Part shown: piece after piece, positions 61,467-64,000 of the stretch
Layout: each line of letters begins with the position of its first letter
Numbering within the stretch: the first letter of the stretch is position 1
Origin: Dechloromonas hankyongensis
GTDB taxonomy: Bacteria > Pseudomonadota > Gammaproteobacteria > Burkholderiales > Rhodocyclaceae
Length of the DNA stretch: 64,000 bases
Direction of reading: 5' to 3'
Assembly: GCF_022012295.1 (NCBI RefSeq)
Contig: NZ_JAKLTN010000002.1
Coordinates: 1,415,843 to 1,479,842, forward strand
Made by a program: the position numbers and the translations under genes
Notes under the pieces: generated by a model
Told to the model about the DNA's origin: nothing
Databases searched by the model: none
Seen by the model: the letters and a program-made list of their open reading frames with translations, nothing else

Positions 61467-63245
61467 ATGAAAATATCCGTCGGCCTCTACGGCACCAATG
61501 CCCACCAGATAGCCTTGGCCATGATTCAGGGTTTCAACAAGCACTACACCCTGTTCCGCCAGACCAGCCGCGAAGCCAAGACTCGTTTCGAGCAGGGCGA
61601 CTGGCTGGGGGTACACAAGGCGGTCCGGGAACGCATCCGCTTTTACGACGACCGCGTGGACGAGTGCGTCGAACGCCTGCGCAACGAATTCGATGCCGCC
61701 TCCATCGACGACTCGACCTGGCAGCAGGTCAAGCTGCTCTATATCGGCCTCCTGCTCAACCACAAGCAGCCGGAACTGGCCGAAACCTTCTTCAATTCGG
61801 TGACGACCAAGATCCTGCACCGCAACTATTTCCACAACGACTTCATCTTCGTCCGCCCCAGCATTTCGACCGAAAACATCGAGGGCGACGACACGCAGAC
61901 CTATCGCAGCTATTACGCCAAGGAAGACGGTCTGCGCGGCGCCATGCGCAAGATCGTCCTCGATTTCGACTGGCACCGGCCCTTCGCCGGCCTGGAGCGC
62001 GATATCGACCATGTTTACCAGGCGGTCTACGGTTTCCTGAACGGCATGCCACGGCGCGAGGTCAATTTCCAGATCCAGGTGCTGGCCTCGGCCTTCTACC
62101 GCAACAAGGCGGCCTACATCATCGGCAAGGCCATCAACGGGGCGGCCGAATATCCGTTCACCATCCCCATCCTGCACGATGCGGACGGCAAGCTCTACCT
62201 CGACACCATCCTGCTCGACGCCTGGCGGATCGGCCTGCTCTTCTCACTGTCGCGCGCCTACTTCATGGTCGACATGGAGGTGCCGTCCGGCTACGTGCAG
62301 TTCCTGCGCTCGATCATGCCGATCAAGCCGCGCTCCGAGATTTACATCATGCTCGGCCTCGGCAAGCAGGGAAAGACGATGTTCTTCCGCGATTTCATCT
62401 ATCACCTGCACCATTCGGAAGACCAGTTCATCATGGCCCCCGGCATCCGCGGCATGGTCATGCTGGTGTTCACCCTGCCGTCCTACCCTTACGTCTTCAA
62501 GATCATCAAGGACGTCTTCGGCACCCCCAAAGAGACGGACCAGGCCACCGTCAAGCGCAAGTTCATGATGGTCAAGCAGGTTGACCGCGTCGGGCGCATG
62601 GCCGACACGCTGGAATTTTCCAATGTGATGTTCCCCTTGAAGCGGTTCGACGACGAGGTGCTGGCCGAACTGCAGAAGCTGGCGCCGTCGAAATTCGAGG
62701 TCGATGGCGACCAGCTGATCATCAAGCACCTGTACATCGAGCGCCGCATGGAGCCGCTCAACATTCACCTCGACCGTATGGACAAAGCCAATAACCTCGA
62801 CGGCATGGAACACGCCATCAAGGAATACGGCAGCGCTATCCGCGAGCTGGCCCAGGCCAACATCTTCCCGGGCGACATGCTGTGGAAGAACTTCGGCATC
62901 ACCCGTTTCGGCCGCGTCGTCTTCTATGACTACGACGAAATCGAATACATGACCGACATCAACTTCCGCAAGATCCCGCCGGCCCCCGATTTCGAAACCG
63001 AGATGTCCGGCGAAGTCTGGTACGCGGTAGCCCGGAACGACGTGTTCCCTGAAGAGTTCGCCACCTTCCTGCTCGCCTCGCCGCAAGTCCGCAAGATATT
63101 CATGAAGCACCACAAGGATCTGCTCAGCACTAAGTTCTGGCAGGATGCCCAGGCCAAGATACGCGACGGCCACGTCGAAGACTTCTTCCCTTATCCGCAG
63201 GAACTGCGCTTCATCAACAACCAGCCATCCCAACAAGCACAATAG
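61467..63245 (+). CDS. aceK: Isocitrate dehydrogenase kinase/phosphatase
   Basis: Bifunctional enzyme that phosphorylates and dephosphorylates homodimeric Icd, setting flux between the TCA cycle and the glyoxylate shunt. 592 residues, normal length. AceK features: HRNYFHNDFIFVRPSIS, the ATP-loop region MLGLGKQGKTMFFRDF, LYIERRMEPLNI and the catalytic segment YDYDEIEYM after the FGITRFGRVVF segment. The ATG at 61467 lacks a strong Shine-Dalgarno; an upstream TTG (61440) is unlikely. Unlike in E. coli it is not in an aceBAK operon but next to the two IDH genes. Confidence 0.96.
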   Translation: MKISVGLYGTNAHQIALAMIQGFNKHYTLFRQTSREAKTRFEQGDWLGVHKAVRERIRFYDDRVDECVERLRNEFDAASIDDSTWQQVKLLYIGLLLNHKQPELAETFFNSVTTKILHRNYFHNDFIFVRPSISTENIEGDDTQTYRSYYAKEDGLRGAMRKIVLDFDWHRPFAGLERDIDHVYQAVYGFLNGMPRREVNFQIQVLASAFYRNKAAYIIGKAINGAAEYPFTIPILHDADGKLYLDTILLDAWRIGLLFSLSRAYFMVDMEVPSGYVQFLRSIMPIKPRSEIYIMLGLGKQGKTMFFRDFIYHLHHSEDQFIMAPGIRGMVMLVFTLPSYPYVFKIIKDVFGTPKETDQATVKRKFMMVKQVDRVGRMADTLEFSNVMFPLKRFDDEVLAELQKLAPSKFEVDGDQLIIKHLYIERRMEPLNIHLDRMDKANNLDGMEHAIKEYGSAIRELAQANIFPGDMLWKNFGITRFGRVVFYDYDEIEYMTDINFRKIPPAPDFETEMSGEVWYAVARNDVFPEEFATFLLASPQVRKIFMKHHKDLLSTKFWQDAQAKIRDGHVEDFFPYPQELRFINNQPSQQAQ

Positions 63246-63418
63246 ATAAGGGATCACTGACCAATCAATCAGAAATTCTGACTACTCACCTCATAACAAC
63301 TCACTTATCTTCGGTACAACAACATTAATCGAATGATGACTTATGGCCGCGCTTGCCGCGCCCCTCCAGCATCGATGCACCCAAGATTCCAGATTATTCA
63401 AACCTCAAGGAGAACCAC

Positions 63419-64000
63419 ATGCCGCTTACCCTGGCGGTTGCTCGCGAGAGTGCCGACGGTGAAAACCGAACTGCACTCTCTCCCGAGACAGCCAAGAAAT
63501 TTGCCGCGCTCGGTGCCCGGCTCCGCATGGAGCAGAGCGCCGGCGTCAACAGCCACTTCCTCGATCCCGACTACTCCGGTGTCGACTTCGTTCCCGGCCC
63601 GACCGAAGCCTATGCCGGCGCCGAGCTGATCCTGCGCGTCACCCCGCCGAGCCTGGAAGAGATTGCCGCCCTGCCCGAAGGCGCGGTGGTGATCGGCCTG
63701 CTCAAGCCCTACGAATCGAAGGAACGCCTGGCCGCCCTGAATGCGAAGAAGATCACCGCCTTCGCCCTGGAGTTGCTGCCGCGCATCTCGCGCGCCCAAA
63801 GCATGGACGCGCTGTCCAGCCAAGGCGCCTGCGCCGGCTACCAATGCGGCCTGATTGCCGCCGCCCGGTGCACCAAGTTCTTCCCCATGCTCACCACCGC
63901 CGCCGGCACCATCCGCCCGGCCCGCGTGCTGGTCATCGGTGCCGGCGTCGCCGGCCTGCAAGCCATTGCCACCTGCAAACGCCTGGGCGCCATGGTCGAT
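63419..64000 (+). CDS. pntA: NAD(P) transhydrogenase alpha subunit, cut by window end
   Basis: The first 194 codons are present: MPLTLAVARESADGENRTALSPETAKKF..., LLPRISRAQSMDALSSQ and the dinucleotide-binding GAGVAGLQAIATCKRLGA. It belongs to the proton-translocating transhydrogenase subunit alpha (PntA), which exchanges hydride between NADH and NADP+. AAGGAGA sets the start. It lies downstream of aceK with 173 bases between, probably with its own promoter. Confidence 0.95.
   Translation, partial: MPLTLAVARESADGENRTALSPETAKKFAALGARLRMEQSAGVNSHFLDPDYSGVDFVPGPTEAYAGAELILRVTPPSLEEIAALPEGAVVIGLLKPYESKERLAALNAKKITAFALELLPRISRAQSMDALSSQGACAGYQCGLIAAARCTKFFPMLTTAAGTIRPARVLVIGAGVAGLQAIATCKRLGAMVD

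Noticed and set aside
1..64000. CRISPR arrays, tRNA or rRNA genes, insertion sequences, prophage genes
   Set aside because: No regularly spaced repeats, cloverleaf-like segments, transposase or phage structural genes were seen by eye on either strand.

Overview
The window is a GC-rich betaproteobacterial chromosome segment. Gene content and protein style (class I PHA synthase, Hox-type NAD-reducing hydrogenase, B12-dependent ribonucleotide reductase, glyoxylate shunt with AceK, many chemoreceptors and c-di-GMP proteins) point to the Rhodocyclales, most like Dechloromonas/Azonexus. That placement is inferred from protein recognition; no rRNA or other marker gene is present. I see no tRNA, rRNA, CRISPR array, insertion sequence or prophage. 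The lineage looks like a facultative anaerobe living on acetate, alcohols and possibly H2.

Layout. 1-6.9 kb: a truncated chemoreceptor, aceA (isocitrate lyase), a Cache chemoreceptor, a LysR regulator, an alpha/beta hydrolase and a GFA-family protein. 7.2-12.2 kb: a four-gene operon of PQQ-alcohol-oxidation accessory proteins (pedF cytochrome c, MxaJ-like binding protein, beta-propeller, cytochrome b561) facing a sigma-54 activator gene; the intergenic region has near-perfect sigma-54 promoters in both directions. 12.2-16.1 kb: a diiron/NO-type stress island (SirB2-like, 12-TM heme-copper-oxidase-like protein, DUF2249, hemerythrin, ODP-type diiron protein, minimal chemoreceptor-like protein) with a Crp/Fnr-type palindrome. 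16.2-21.3 kb: phaC, a beta-CASP metallo-beta-lactamase protein, a universal stress protein, a secreted unknown protein and a periplasmic MsrB.

21.4-26.5 kb: hoxFUYHW, a bidirectional NAD-linked [NiFe]-hydrogenase operon. 26.7-31.4 kb: a fabI-like gene, a small kinase-like protein, a dual-specificity phosphatase-like protein, a MaoC-phosphotransacetylase fusion and ackA. 31.6-34.5 kb: nrdJ behind paired NrdR-like boxes. 35-39.7 kb: an HDOD-histidine kinase translationally coupled to a REC-PAS-GGDEF-EAL protein, then ybaN and a LysR gene divergent from aceB (malate synthase, 40.7-42.3 kb). 42.4-46.6 kb: a diguanylate cyclase with a periplasmic c-heme motif, a Gate-domain permease and lrgAB. 46.7-53.5 kb: a PAS kinase/FixJ-type regulator pair, a small unknown, an ankyrin protein, a TonB-like protein and a second Cache chemoreceptor. 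53.5-57.4 kb: a class III CoA-transferase, murI and a hybrid kinase. 57.5-64 kb: two different NADP-isocitrate dehydrogenases (dimeric icd and the monomeric type), aceK, and the 5' part of pntA.

Theme. Most of the enzymes controlling the isocitrate branch point (aceA, aceB, both IDHs, aceK), acetate activation/overflow (pta-ackA), carbon storage (phaC) and NADPH balance (pntA) lie here. aceA and aceB, 39 kb apart, share a 14-bp palindrome that could be a common operator. The parts that look least described are the kinase-like/phosphatase pair inside the pta-ackA operon, the ODP plus minimal-receptor module, the heme-c diguanylate cyclase, and the PQQ accessory operon that lacks a dehydrogenase.
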